The translations under genes were made by a program, and so were the position numbers. Positions 37,801-51,599 of a DNA stretch of 64,000 nucleotides are shown here, piece after piece (position 1 is the first letter of the stretch; every line of letters starts with the position of its first letter). The notes beneath the pieces were generated by a model. It did no database searches. It worked only from the letters and a program-made list of their open reading frames with translations, and was not told the origin of the DNA. The stretch is taken from NCBI RefSeq assembly GCF_000165425.1, contig NW_001798971.1:198151-262150 (forward strand), given 5' to 3'. This DNA is from Paramecium tetraurelia (lineage: Eukaryota > Ciliophora > Oligohymenophorea > Peniculida > Parameciidae).

Positions 37801-40800
37801 CTCATGACCTAGACCAATCCTCCATAACATTCTTTACATTCTACTCGATTTATAAACAAATTCCTCAATAACAATGGAGTATTTTTTGTGATCTGATCTA
37901 TCAACATCATTGCTGGATTAATCACATACTCTGGGAAGTCAACCCTAGATTGCAGTATCTTGCAATAGGCATTCTACTCATTTGTGAGTTTACTATTACT
38001 ACAACTCACACTGACATTCATTGATGAAATGTTACGAAACTGAATCGAATCTACGACTACAGGATTTACCAAAGGTTCTAAGATTTCTATATATGGTCTG
38101 TATGATAATATGCCATGTTATGACTCTATCGTATTTATTCTCACTAAATTAGGATTGACTAGTGATATCAAACCATAAAAATAGAGTCCCTCACTATACA
38201 GGTTTTGAAGATCGAATTAACCATTATCCTACTCGAATGCAGCTAATCGCTTAATAAATAGAAACTCCTCTATGATCTGAAAGTTGCTCAAATTGCTAAA
38301 GAAATCAAGAGCATTTGTATAATTACCAGATATTTTTATATCTTACAATCTGCTCTTCTAAACCTATTAGGTTCTATCATCAAATTTGACTTTTACTGAT
38401 GTTCCACTCAGTCCGTAACAATTCGATATTATTGAGTCTTTGAGGGTGAATAATTGTTATCTATCTGAAGCAATCATATAGATTCCCCCTCCATCTGCCC
38501 TTGCAATACAGTTGCTCAAGTCCATATTCTCTAGTAATAAATTCAATGAGGACGATGTGGAATCAATATAGATGCACCCACCTCTAGAAACTACTGCTCC
38601 GTTGATAGGAGTGAAGGCATTCTTAATGATCGTGTTATTGATATAGCCTTGCCCTTCCTTTAATGTTTTCAAATAGACAGCTCCTCCCACTTTGGCAGTA
38701 GAATTAGTAAATTAGGAATTTAACAATTTGACGTTGTATCCAGCCATGTAGACATGTCCACCCTCGGCCACTTGATTTATATCGTATGTAAACGGATCTT
38801 GATTTTACAATAAAGTTGGATCATAATTACTATTGATCATTGTGATATTGTTGATAATTTGAATTCCACACTCCAAATACAGGACTGCTCCGAATCCACT
38901 CACGTAATTGTTTTTCCAAAAGGAGTTCTATAAATTCAAAGTTCCTACAACACTCCTGATTAAAAATGTAGGATTGCTGGGTCTTAAAGTGCCTTTCAAA
39001 TAGGATGCAGAAAAATGTCTATTCTTTTCGAAGTAAAGGCCTGATATCGATACTGTTTATTCTTAGGTCGAATCAATCAAGATTGCACCAGATGGGACAG
39101 CCAAGACTGTTGTTGTTATCGTACATTATTACACCATCACATTTTGAATGGTGATCTGTTCGTGAAATGCTTCGCCACTCGTGTTATAAACAAGATTGCT
39201 CCAAGAAGATATCCCTATGAAGGAGTTGTCGATACCATTCAAATTTAAGAGGTCAATATTGAGTAGTTTAACTATCCTGTAAAAGTTATTAATGAAAACG
39301 CAGTAGTTATTACGTATGTTAATGCCTTCATTCTAAGAGCATATCAAATTGATAAATGTAATTTCCTGGATTTAATCTGTGTAAAATATAGTTAGATTAG
39401 GATTCTAAATACTTTGGAAGTTTTCAACTTGCAATGTGTATGACTTCTAGATTTGAATGGCAGCACTGGTTGCAGCCTCCAAAATTGTCTCATTGAACCC
39501 ATAGGTCTTGATCTATTAAATGATAATGTTCTTCATGCTAATATTCAAAGGCAATTCATAATCATTTTTAATTGATGTTAATAACATTATACAAGCAGGA
39601 TAGAGACAATTGATTTCAATGAATTCCATATCCTAAAATTTAAGTTTAATACCAGAATATTCAGGATCGGTGGGTCTGATTGTCATAATATCAAACTAAG
39701 TCTCAAATACTTTGCCAAAGTATGTAAACGTAGTATTGTAAACATAAACACCACTGATATCAATAGTGGTGATGTAGAAAAGGGATGTATAATTAACTCT
39801 GCTGTTGGTCATCTCAAAGCCAGATATAGATACTTTTTACATGGTTTGAAAGTTCATAATACCTCTTGAATTATTGTATTCGATATTATTCAGATTTAAG
39901 TTTTCAACTAAGATCATTCCTGTTGGGGTTTTTGTGACCTATGTACTCAAGAAAGCACCATCATTTATGAAATAAGCATCATTAAAGATTACTTTTTTGA
40001 GGAAGATCTTACTGTTCCATTCTGATTGAGTTATCAGAGTAATATCTTATAATTCAAAGACAGCTTGGCTTTCAACAGAGAAATCTTAGAATCTTACATT
40101 CTCCAAATTAATAGTAAAGTAAGGCAATTTAGCATCTTCATTGTATGTGAGACCAAAAGGTTTAACTTAGAAAGCTGCTTCACTTCCCAGTAGATAATTT
40201 TGCGAAGTTATCAACACATTATTTAATTAGATATCATAGGTATTAAGTAGGACTGTGTAAAAAGGTTTATATTTTTTAAGATTTTGAGACATCTCACTAT
40301 AAGGAGTGGTATACAATAATGATTGATAATGATCTTATGCTTGTCCATTGCCAATTTTGACATTCTCCAAGATCAACTTAGAGCCATCATTTTTGGTTAA
40401 TTCAAACCCAAATGGTTTTTCAAACTTCTATACATTAGAGAACATATTTATAGGGTCTAAATCAGTAGCAGGTAAAATCTCAATCTGAGTCAACTTTACT
40501 GTTGTAAAATACTCAAAATAAATAGTGTTTTGCACATACCATTGCATTTTCTCTGCTTCAGTTGCACCTACAACTGATATTTCAAGCTCAACTTCTGATA
40601 AAGAAAATACATTTCTCCTAAAATTGGTTGTGAAATATGTGTTTTTTTAGAAATAACATTTATTATTTTTGGAATCAGTATCATAATGAAATTTTAATTT
40701 AATGGTTAATTTACTAACAACTTTTTCATTGTAGTCCAAATATAATTGATTTCTTAGGGCGATATCTAATTTATCTTCTAGATTGATTATAGTGGTTTTC

Positions 40801-43131
40801 TTTGTGATATCTCCAAATTAAGAATTGACCTTCCATTTATTAGCAACATCATCTTCATATTGAGTACAATCAGCTTCTATTTCAATTATATCAGAACGCA
40901 CACATTCCTCCAAACCATCTTTTTTTTCAACGCATCTACCCAAGTGAGTATCCAAGTAATATGAAGAACTAGAATCACAAATAAACGCCAATCGTGAATA
41001 TTCTTCATATTACTGGTTTATGGGATTAAAGAATTTATTAACCAAATTAATTTCTTCAGCTGTTCTGATTCTGCACCCAATAGTAAATTAAGGACATTCG
41101 ATACAATCAGCGTCATCAAGTGAAGCTGATCTTGTTATTGAACTCGTCAACTTAGCATAGTCACATTTATCACAATAGCCTTGACTTCCTTTGGCAGAAA
41201 AACTAAAGCAAGCCTCTCCTCCCTTCTCACAATATCTGAGATCTTCATTCAAAAAGGGCCCTTTCTCATTGTCCCCTGCAGTACAAGTATAACAATATGG
41301 ACCATAGACATCTCTATCACCATCATCTGCATATAAATAGTATTCAGTTCTGTGAATACTCAGAAGTGAGTATCTGTAGCATTCTTTACAGAACCCGTTA
41401 GCCGAACAAGGAAGACATTTGCCACTTACATTATCAACATAGAAGCCATCTAAACAATATAGACATCTGTATTTATCATCAATATACAAACAAGATTAAC
41501 AGAGATAATCTTACAAGTTTTCTTAGCATGTTCTCTCGCATTCCCATAATCCTGTAACTTCTGAAAGGAATAGAGTATATGTAACATCACACTTTTTGCA
41601 TTATTATTTATTATTCGAATCATTTTGATATGTCAAGCATCCAGCAGGAAAAGGAATTGCCGGAATTATATCAGTTCCATCAATTTGTGGAGTGCAAGTT
41701 TTGCCATCATTCGATAGGATTAGGTTATCTTAACATAATAAACATAACTAAATTGCAAATTCTTCCTTTTCTAATGGTACAAAGTCTGGATTTAAAGTCG
41801 AAAATGATTTATCTGCTCCAGCATCAGGATTACCAGCCATATGACAAAGTTTACAATTTGAAATTGTACAAGCAGCACATCCAGTTCCTGTTGCTTAGAA
41901 TGTATAAAAGTAATTATCACATTCTCTACATCTCAATACATACTGACTTAATGTTGTGTCTGTAATAGTAATCACAGTGTTCTTATTTCTCGTGGGACTA
42001 TAATATAATTAAATTAAACTTACTATTTATTTGTTGTTAAGGTATACGAAACGTATTCACAATTATTACAATTAGTACCGCATCTAACACATGTTAATTT
42101 ATCCAATGAAGGTATATAAGTGTTTTGTGATGTGCTTACACATTCAGAACATCTCTAATATATCCCAAGAGTTCTTAATTTGTCATACGCAGCACTGGTT
42201 GGTTGAGTGTTAGCTGCTATGAATAGTTCATTATAGTTGTTGTATGTATCCCATGGTTCAGTGTTCAAATTGACTTCATCATTACCAAAGAAGCATTCAC
42301 TGCATCCAGTAAAGCATGGGATGCATTGACTATAAGTTTAAGCACTATTTAGACTAAGCCTTGTGGTCATCAAACTAAATCCTTTATTGCATATTAAACA
42401 ATCTTTTTTTGTATTTACTGTGACTTTTCCATCGCTATCTGTTGTTCTTATGTTGTTGATTTCGCAGGACTGGCAGTTTTCAGGACAAGAATCACATCCG
42501 CTGGTGATTTCGTTGTAGGCGAACCCTTAATTTTAATTTTTGAAATACCTTCTGCACATGCAATAAAAAGATTGTTTACATCATACTAATATTATAAAGA
42601 AACAGGGAAACATGATGAGCTCTTGGAGGTACAAAAATTTGCACAACCCTCACACATCGTAGTCGTGAACTTCATATGAAATTAATCAATACTTCTTTAG
42701 TACCAGATTCAATTACATAAAACAACTGTTTTGCACTTCTATCCACCTTGTGAAATACAGAAGTGTCCAACATCGTTCGTGCCTTATAATCGTAAGTGCA
42801 TAATCGAGACTAATCCCAAGTCTAACTGTTATCTAGACAATCTCCACAATACAAATTGCTTTTATCATGGAACCCTTTGTATGGACTATTCGATACATCA
42901 AAACTGCAATTACCATTATACGCATATTTTTGTGCCCTTTTTCAAGCCCATTTCCAAATTATCCTGTGGTAATTTGAACAAAAATGTCTGGGTCTCACAC
43001 AATTTGCAATTTCCGTTTTCATATTAAAGACACTTCTCAAAAATGTCATTTTTTTCTAAGGGAGTCTCTTCTATTGCTTATTTTGTCAACTAAGTTAAGT
43101 AGCTAAGAATAACAAAGTTTAAATAAATCAT
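34866..43131 (-). CDS. giant cysteine-rich, beta-helix-like, multi-pass surface protein
   Basis: 2,712 residues once five introns are removed (42670-42692, 42526-42548, 41998-42023, 35519-35546, 35020-35045) and one extra base is skipped (a GGG run near 42935-42937). A signal sequence (MIYLNFVILSYLTQ) precedes a furin-like cysteine-rich region of about 750 residues with repeated CxxC pairs. A long middle region has repeated asparagine-rich strands (beta-helix / pectin-lyase-like, for example NITMINSNYDPTLL, GGAVYLKTLKEG). A second cysteine module (GTFWGSKYSNSAKYECGTC) precedes at least eight hydrophobic segments from about residue 2230. A charged cytoplasmic tail ends GNQLI. Such proteins are typical of the large ciliate surface-protein family; function is unknown, adhesion or sensing being plausible. 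Confidence 0.88.
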
Positions 43132-44292
43132 TTTTTAGTGTATTGTATTAAAATTACTGATTAATAAATATTGGGATCTGAATTTAAAATCCTTACAATG
43201 TTGTAAGACATAATTTAAAATATGTATTTCGCTATCAAGTCTTTCTTTGAATAAACTCTAAATTAATGCGAAGTTAAAAAATAAACTAAAAAAAAATCAT
43301 AATATTTTAATATTATTTTTTAAATAATCATTTTAAAATCACTAAACAATTTGTAGAAATAATAATCTTCCAAACCCTATCTTCCAAATAAGTAAGATAT
43401 AAGTCCTTAGAATTCACCTTCTATTCTCCCTCCTTATACGAACATCATTAATTTAATGTGTTTTTAATTTTTATATTTCATTTAAATTATATATATTATA
43501 AATGTTGATCTCAAAATCATGAAATTTACATGAAAAAAACAGTAATAATAAATTCATTACTACCATGTTAATAAATTTATTCATGTATTCATCAGAATAA
43601 ATAAATCAAAATCTTAACTAAACTGTGATTAAAATTTCGATTCTTAGATGAAGAACGAATTCCATAATGGTAAAATTATTGAATTACGGGAAGTACTAAA
43701 TTGAATTTTCTTTAGATTAAAACTTTTTTTTATTGACTGCTTTTTCTATTACATTCAGTAGAAGAATGTGAATCTCTATGATAAATAACATATTTTAAGA
43801 GTTTTAATATTACCATTTCAAAATTTTTGAAATTAAGCAAAATTTTTTTTATTATTTGATTGGCTTTTTTATTTCTCATTATGATTTCTCTCTTATTCTT
43901 TACTATCCACAATTAAAATTTTAGTTTTTGTTGAAATAAAGTACTTTAGACTGAATTCAAGAATTTAGGAAAAGTAATATTAATAAGTTTAAATAATTAA
44001 TATTGATTACAGATATAATTCTTGTTGATTAATATTGAAGCGAACTTAAAAATTTATAATATGCATCAGTATTTATATATACACTATAGAATCAAGAAGG
44101 AATATCAAAAATGAAAACCACTAATTTGGCTGAGAATTAATTTATTTAGGAAGAAGTTTTATTAAAATAAAACTATATATTAATAATTTTATTAATAAAA
44201 GCATCATACTTAGTTATTTGAATTAGATTGGGTTGGATAAGTTTGATTAAATCAAAATTAATTTGCAAGAAATAATTTATTAAATTTGACAT
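43132..44292. promoter_or_regulatory. divergent intergenic region
   Basis: 1.16 kb of strongly AT-rich sequence between the start codons of the giant surface-protein gene (minus) and the CK1 kinase gene (plus). A 36-codon plus-strand frame begins near 44111 (MKTTNLAENQFIQEEV), but nothing indicates it is a gene. Otherwise no structure. Confidence 0.4.
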
Positions 44293-45813
44293 ATGAAGAA
44301 TCGGAAAACCAAAAAACATTAAACTCACTTATAAACAAATAGCCATGCTCTTCTTCATTCAGGAACTATAATAGCTGATAAGTTTATATTATTGGAGAAA
44401 GTTGGATAAGGCAGCTTTGGATATATTTTTAAAACAGAGAACATCGAAACGAAAGAGGTAGTAGCTACAAAATTTGAGAAGAGAGAGAATAAAAGTACTA
44501 GTACAGGGAGCATGTTGGTTAGAGAAATCAAAGTGTTGTTGGAACTAAGTGGAGTGGAAGGTATTATAAATAGTATAATTATAAAGGTTTCCCATAAATT
44601 CAATATTATGGAAGAGACGAAAATTATAATTATTGCATGATCACTTATCTGGGTCATAATTTAGAATACCTGCTAAGGAAAAGCAAAGGGTTTTCTTAAC
44701 TGTCCTGCCTTAAATTATCTCTTCAATTAATTGAAAGATTGGAATCTCTACATAACAAAAATATTATTCATCGAGATTTAAAACCTGAAAATTTAGTGAT
44801 TGGTTATATTGACACCCACAATGTCTATCTGATTGATTTTGGATTAGCTAAGTATTTTAAGGATAGCAATGGATAACATATACCTTTATCAGATAAAAAG
44901 GGAATCATCGGAACTGCTCGATACGCTAGTATAGCAGCTCATTAAGGATTGGAATAATCTCGAAAAGATGATCTAGAGAGCTTAGGTTATGTTTTAATTT
45001 ATTTGAACTTTGGAAAGCTTCCTTGGATGAATCTTTAAATTGCTGACAAACATGAAAAGTATAAAACTATATATGAATTGAAGAAAAATATAAAATTAGA
45101 ATTATTAACTGAAGGGCTTTCTTAGGTAATCTGAAACAATATTTAGTGCTATTTACTCTTACTATAACATGCGAAGTCAAGAGAATTTTAAGAATCACCT
45201 AATTATGCATTTCTTAAAGATTAATTTAAAAAAGCAATCTCTGAAAAAGAGTGTGAGGAATCATTTTATATGTTTGATTGGGAAAAACTTGCAGAAGTGA
45301 AAAACAAAAAACAGATACATTAAAGCAAAATTGAGAATCCTCCTGTAATACGAAGTACAATCAAAAGATCATCTGCGGCTATTGTAGATCATCCTAAAAA
45401 ATAACTTTCTACTAATTTAGTTCTTCCAGAACCAGAAAATATCGAGAATAGGAGTCGTAACGTAAATTATCAAATAATTAAATTAGGGAGTAAGTATGCA
45501 TACATTAGGAACCTCTAAAATGATAAATTATCAAGTAAGTCAAAAAAATATTGTTGAAGTTGATAAATATAGAAGAATTATGGAAAAATAATTGCCAAGA
45601 GGCCAAAGGAAAAGTCAAACAGTAGTATAACAGTAGTAATAAGCCTTCTGCAAGGAAACTAGTAAGCATTTTCAGGAAAGGGTCAAAACTATCGAATAAG
45701 TAGAATAAGAGTTTGAATAATTCAATGATTTAGACCTATTAGCTAAGGATGATGCGAACTTACACTTCAATAACATTAAAGCTTTCTATTTCAAAAATTA
45801 ATTGTATCATTGA
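44293..45813 (+). CDS. casein kinase 1-family protein kinase
   Basis: 482 residues, three introns (44561-44586, 45126-45146, 45462-45486), exact multiple of three. The kinase core has [28 protein letters not shown] and the CK1 signature [29 protein letters not shown] (shown in parts). The C-terminal third is a glutamine-rich, coiled extension (QQQQQAFCKETSKHFQERV). The family acts in cell-cycle, ciliary and membrane-traffic signalling. The first ATG is at 44293; the kinase proper begins about 23 residues later. Convergent with the next gene (84 bp). Confidence 0.93.
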
Positions 45814-45897
45814 TTTACTTGATTTAACCATTTTTCTAGTTATTTTATATTTTTATTTTATTTATCATATCGAACTTAATTATACATGAAAATTCAA

Positions 45898-47052
45898 TCA
45901 TTATTTTTTATATTAATTCAAACTATTCTTCATTTCTCGTAGTAGTTCTTTGTTCCAATCCAGAGAATATGATTTGAACGAGAACTTCAAAAATATTTCT
46001 AATTTCTCATTCAATTTAAAATACTTAAGCATTCTTAAAAAATAAAATTTCATCTTCTTTTCATTATGCTCTAATCTAGAACGAAACTACGTATTTATTA
46101 ATATTGTATTATTACCTTAAACATGTCAAAATCGTCTACCAAAAATTTATTCAATTTGTTAATTTCCTCTTCACAACCTTAATAATAATGATATCTCAAA
46201 AAATATTAGCAAAATATCTACTAAGAAAGTTAATGTTGATGAAGAGTCTTTAAATTTATAATGGTATTATTTTTCAACATTCTCCTCCATTTCTAATAGT
46301 CTATGAATTCCTAATTTTTAAACAAAATTGAATCAAGATTGTCCTCTCCAACCGACTAGTTGATAATTGATGAAGATTTAGTCAACTCCTCAATTTGCTT
46401 TTAATCTATTAATTCAAATATATTTAAGGCTTATAGTACTTGCTTATAAAATACTCTCAATAATTTCAAAAAAATACCTTTATGGAACAAAATAACTTAA
46501 TAAGCTTATGTGAATGTTATATGTGTAATTGGGACTTGCAAGATATTTAAAAATTTATTCTAAACCGTTCCTTTTTTCATACATGGTCTTGGATCTATAA
46601 ACCGCTTAATCAGAATATGCAGACAGAATCAATATTAGATTGCAATCATATAATTCTTGTTTTTTGTATTCGCTGCATAAGTATTTAGGTTTGATGCAAT
46701 TTGATGATATTCCATTCGCCACTGATAATCCGAAAAGAGGCATCAACATATATTTGTCGAATATCAAATCAGTTTCATTTTACAGTTAATAATGAGTAGT
46801 CATAAACAACTTATTCATTCTATTTGGATTATAAACTTTTTGTAAAATATGAGCACTTTCAGATATTTATTTCATTATATTTAAATTATTTAATAATATT
46901 GAGGTTTTGCATTTTACAAGTTAACAAACATCCAATACTCTATTTTTGAAAATAAGTTACTCAGTTAATTCAATTGCTTGCACCAATATCTTTGATGATT
47001 TATATAAAAAAATAAATGATAAATTATGAAACCATATTTCCTTTTTATGCAT
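45898..47052 (-). CDS. hypothetical protein
   Basis: 363 residues after two introns (46406-46439, 34 nt; 46087-46115, 29 nt). It is highly alpha-helical, with hydrophobic N-terminal helices (FHNLSFIFLYKSS) and a charged C-terminus (SLDWNKELLREMKNSLNQYK). A further 24-nt in-frame piece near 46450-46473 has intron-like borders, so the protein could be 355 residues. No known domain seen. Confidence 0.7.
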
Positions 47053-47140
47053 ACATAGGAAAGATTTTTGTATTTAAGCAAATTATTGAATTAGTGTAAG
47101 TTTCACAGTTCATTTAATAATAATTTTAAAAAAATTGAAA

Positions 47141-47932
47141 ATGATGAATACAAGAAATTATAAAAAAGATGTATCAGATTAAGGCTCTATCAAAGGATAA
47201 ACAAATTAAAACTTTGGATATTCACAACCTCAATAATTTTAAGATGGAATTTCGAGAATTCAAGAAGAGATGATGGATCCTCGAAACATTTAGCCTGATT
47301 CTATGTTTGTGAATTTTAGCGGAGTTCTAGAATGTGGTGAAGTAAAAGAGCTATTTAATAAATTAGTGTGAAGATGAAGAATCGTTAAGAATAGAATATG
47401 CAGTAAAATATGGAGGAGAAGATTGGACATATTTGAAAACTAGTGTATGATTTCAAATAAAATTAGAATAATGCTGATGATGCAGAACCAAGTGGAATAT
47501 CTTAATTGAGCACTTCACGAAATTTACACTCGAGAAATATTGTTTGGAATTTCCCTTTTGAATGCAACTTTCAAACTAAAAACATATTCGGATGGCCCCA
47601 GGTTGTAGTCAGACTTTCAGGTCCTGATTTCATGGGAAGAAGTGTGGCTAAAGGGTATGGATCCGTTCATGTTCCAACTTAACCAGGATAGTATGAATTC
47701 TGAATAGTCTTCTAGTCATGAAAGAGTAATTAGAATATTCAAACCTCTACCAATTTCTGGATTCACAGGATTTTTAGGTTATTTGTTAGGGAACACTGCT
47801 GAACTCAAAAACTTCGATAAAGTTATTTCCTCAGGTGAAGGAAGAGAAGTTACTCGAGTAAAATCGGTGGGATATGTAAAAGTTAAGTTTCACGTAACAT
47901 TAGTAAATTTTGATAAATTTGGTTATTTATGA
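47141..47932 (+). CDS. B9D1: B9 domain-containing protein 1 (ciliary transition zone)
   Basis: 239 residues with three introns (47342-47366, 47445-47466, 47691-47715). The B9 domain (about residues 45-225) shows FVNFSGVLECGE, YAVKYGGEDWTYL, IVWNFPFECNFQTKNIFGWPQ and the signature GEGREVTRVKSVGYVKVKF. B9D1 forms the MKS module at the ciliary transition zone with B9D2 and MKS1. The longer insert in the beta-sandwich distinguishes B9D1 from B9D2. Divergent from the preceding gene (88 bp). Confidence 0.93.
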
Positions 47933-48308
47933 TATTGCATAAATAAATTAATTAATTTTATTTTTATTGATCTTAATCTCTGATATAATAGGTACTCGCT
48001 AATTTAGATACATATCTTAAAGTAATAATTACTCTTATTTTTTTAAATTACAGGTGAGACAACACAAAGATAACAAATGTAATTTGAAGTTTTTATTGAA
48101 ATAAAGTAACATTCCATTTGTATTTTCAAAGAATAACAATAATATTTTGAAACATGTGATTCAATTTTTAAAAAAACATTAATACAATTGAATGCTAAAT
48201 TTACAAAAAATGAACAAATAACAGCTTTATTATTTTTTGAAATCTTTCCTTCTGTCAAATAAAGTATGAGTTTTGATATAAAATGAAATCTATAATTATT
48301 ATTAAAAT
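47933..48308. other. AT-rich intergenic spacer
   Basis: 376 bp between two same-strand genes. A 91-codon minus-strand ORF here looks like random AT-rich sequence. Presumed promoter of the cyclase. Confidence 0.4.
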
Positions 48309-49330
48309 ATGAACTCATAAAACGACCAAGAAAAGTAGGGCTAAGATGAACAAGGATTGGGAGAAGTGTTTGTACCAGCTCAGGTTGTGAATAACTTTAA
48401 TCAAATGGTTGCTGATCCTCAACCTGTATTTCCTCTATTGATAATAATTATAGTTCCCATCTGATAGGTCAGCTAAGCCTACTTAAGAGAATAACCTTCA
48501 GAATTAAGCTCCTTTGGTATGTAGATGGATATATGTAGTTAACTGATAAGTAGCAAGCGTAACCATTAATCAAGAAGCTTGATCCTGGTTCTGAAGAAAT
48601 AAAAAAGATTCCCAAAGCAAGAAATGGATCTGCTCATCATAGTTAAGATGATGTCTCAGTTAAAAGTTCAGGAGGAGCCAAATCTCCTCATTAATGTACC
48701 ATTTTGCTATAATTAATCAGAAGCCCAATAGAAACGCATTAAAAGAATGAACAGCAGAGTCAAGAGTCGACATTCTCAATAAAAACAACAATCAGATTTC
48801 TCAAAAAGTATAATGAAAATCACAGAAAACACAATCTTCTCAATAATCATGGCAATCGTCACTATTTATGCTTTATTTGGAGATGATATTCGAATTTTAT
48901 CAGTAGATAAGTAGGGAGATGATGTATTCTTTATCCTAACCGTGATATGCATGATTGCATTTATTATCGAAATTACACTTACAAGTATCGCTAAACCAGA
49001 CTACATTCTGAATGTAAATATAAAACAAATTTTAGTTTTATTTTATCTTAGATTTAATATCAACCTTAACGATGATATTAGATTTAGGTTGGATAACAGA
49101 TACTTGGTATTCTGGAGATTTAACAAGTGCATCTTAAATTAAATCTATTGGTACTGCATCCAGAGCAGCAAGAAAAGCAGCAAGAGTTATTAGAGTTATA
49201 AGACTTGTGAGATTGGTTAAACTATACAAACATGCTCGCTAGTAAATGGAAAGAGAGTAGTAAAGAAAATTACTTTAAGATTTATTAAGATAAGCATAAT
49301 AAAGTAAGAGTTCAGATTAATAATAATAAC

Positions 49331-49374
<44 letters not shown>

Positions 49375-51534
49375 TAATAACAATAACAATAACAATAATA
49401 GTAAAATTCATAAATATAATAAATTATACCTTAAAATGATGAATCCAGAAATAATTCTCAAAATGAAATTGAAGTTGCCAAGACACCAGATAGAAGCTCT
49501 ACTTCTTAAATAAGAACCTCTTAAACTTCATCTTAACCAGAAAACCAAATAAAGGAATCTATTGTAGGAGCTTAATTATCAGATCTTGTTATGAGAAGAG
49601 TTATTACTATTATTTTAGCCATTCTAATAAGTATTCCTGTTCTTTCCTTAGATACTTATTAAGAAACAATTAGCAGTTATGATTCCGGAATTTACAGAAT
49701 CTATTAATTTAAAGATAATCCCGAAATAATGAAATCTCTTTTGTATTAATATGCTCAATTCCATGTAGGAGAAATTTACCCAATTTATAGTGTTGATGTT
49801 AATTTAAAAGGAAATGGCAGTACCGATCTTGATGAATGGAATTACAATACTAATCCAGAAATCTTTGAAGTTCCTGCATATGAAACTAAAGACTAATATA
49901 GATTTTCTGATTTACAATATTATGTTAAATCTGAAGGATCAGATCTACAGACATATGCTGCAGCTGATTTGGTTACCTATAATCAAACTAATGCTATTTT
50001 GTCAATATTTTAAACCGTCTTTGTATGCATTGTCTTAGCTGTTTCAGCTTTGATGTTCAATAAAGATGTATCTGATTTAGTGATAGATCCAATAGAAGCA
50101 ATGATGTAGAAAATAGAAATGATAGCAGCAAATCCACTTGAAGCAGTAAATATAGAAGAATAAGAAGATTTAATAATGGAAGAGTTGGAGAAATCTCAGG
50201 ATGTGGAAAAATTAAAATAGAAAGAGATAGAGAAGCATATGGAAACCTATGTCCTCTAAAGATTAATAATGAAAGTAGGTGCTTTGTTAGCTGTTGGATT
50301 TGGTGAAGCAGGTTCTGAAATTATAGCTGAAAACATTAAAAAGGGTGGCAGTGTAGATCCCATGATTCCTGGTAAGAAGATTTTGGCAATCTTTGGATTT
50401 TGCGATATTAGAAATTTCACTGATGTAATATAAACTATTAACAATATAGGCAACTGAAGTATTATAATAAGGAGTAATGGTTTTTGTAAATGAAATTGCT
50501 GAGATTGTTCATTCAACAGTTGATTCTATGAGTGGATCTGCTAATAAAAATATTGGTGATGCTTTCTTGCTCGTTTGGAAGTATTCACCCAATGATTATC
50601 ATCCTGATCCTGACAATCCTAGAAACCTGAAATTAAAAACAGAAAAATACATTAAGTAAAAGGGAGACATGGCTGTGATGGCATTTCTCAAGATTATAAC
50701 AGCAATCTCTATCTCCAAAAAGTTGGAGAAGTATAAGAAACATGAGGGACTTAATGCTAGAATGAAAGACTATTCTGTGAAAATGGGTTTTGGTTTACAC
50801 ATGGGCTGGGGAATTGAAGGAGCTATTGGTTCTGGATTTAAAATTGATGCTTCATATCTTAGTCCAAATGTTAATATGGCATCAAGATTAGAGGCAGCAA
50901 CAAAGCAATTTGGAGCTCTTATTCTCGTTAGTGGTATTCTAAAGTAATATTTGACTGATGAATGTTAAAAACAGATGAGAATGATTGATATTGTTACTGT
51001 GAAAGGAAGTATTGTTCCTTTAGGTATTATATCATATTATTTTAAGAACTGCATACAGTGGATATGTCTATTAAAAATTTGCAAGCTAAAATCAAGTCTC
51101 TAAGGGATAAATTTGATGTTTCCTCGATGACTTAAAAAGAATCAAAGAAATTTAGAGTCGTGAATAGATTTAAGAGAGATTAACAGATGAAATAGGTGAT
51201 GAACAATTAAACTAATATTACTGATCTCTTTGAAAAGGATGACGAATTGTCAGCTGCTAGAGAACCATACACTTAAGTACAATATTCATTATGATTTTAT
51301 TATAGTAATTTTATGAGACTTGGAAATAGGGATTTGATTAATACATTAAAGGAAATTGGGGAGAAGCATAATCAATATTCTAGAAAACCTTAGTAAATCA
51401 AATAATTAATAGTTTAGATTATGATACCTGAACATAAGGATGGGCCGTCAAATACTCTTTTAGAGGTTATTCATTCTTGTGGTGGAAAAGCTCCCAAAGA
51501 TTGGAAAGGTTTTAGAGAGCTTACAGAAAAATGA
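48309..51534 (+). CDS. nucleotide cyclase with N-terminal ion-channel-like membrane domain
   Basis: 1,008 residues after eight introns (48426-48453, 48517-48538, 48696-48720, 49014-49035, 50425-50449, 51024-51046, 51277-51305, 51393-51417). The N-terminal half has hydrophobic helices and an S4-like arginine array (SRAARKAARVIRVIRLVRLV), followed by a 29-glutamine tract, then two membrane helices flanking a ~140-residue loop. The C-terminal class III cyclase domain starts at FGFCDIRNFTD and contains NKNIGDAFLLVWK, GLHMGWGIEG and NMASRLEAAT. Ciliate cyclases with an ion-channel domain make cAMP in response to membrane potential. The gap between catalytic core and C-terminus (an EKDDELSAAREP tail) may be regulatory. 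Confidence 0.92.
49318..49404 (+). repeat. TAA/CAA microsatellite encoding a 29-residue polyglutamine tract
   Basis: In the cyclase frame every codon from 49318 to 49404 is TAA, CAA or TAG, all glutamine in this code. Most are TAA. It lies just after the S4-like segment in a loop. Confidence 0.9.
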
Positions 51535-51592
51535 TCAACAAATCTTTATTTGTCTTCAAAATTTATTAATTTAATTAAATAAAAATAATATC

Positions 51593-51599
51593 AAAAAAA
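51593..51599 (-). terminator. RNA polymerase III terminator of tRNA-Arg
   Basis: A run of seven thymines on the minus strand immediately after the 3' end of the tRNA, the standard Pol III stop. Confidence 0.8.

Noticed and set aside
48043-48318. 91-codon minus-strand ORF upstream of the cyclase
   Set aside because: Low-complexity composition, no relation to neighbours, and it overlaps the cyclase start; probably random.
49217-49411. Isoleucine-rich antisense ORF over the TAA/CAA repeat
   Set aside because: It is the reverse of a simple repeat that encodes polyglutamine in the real gene.
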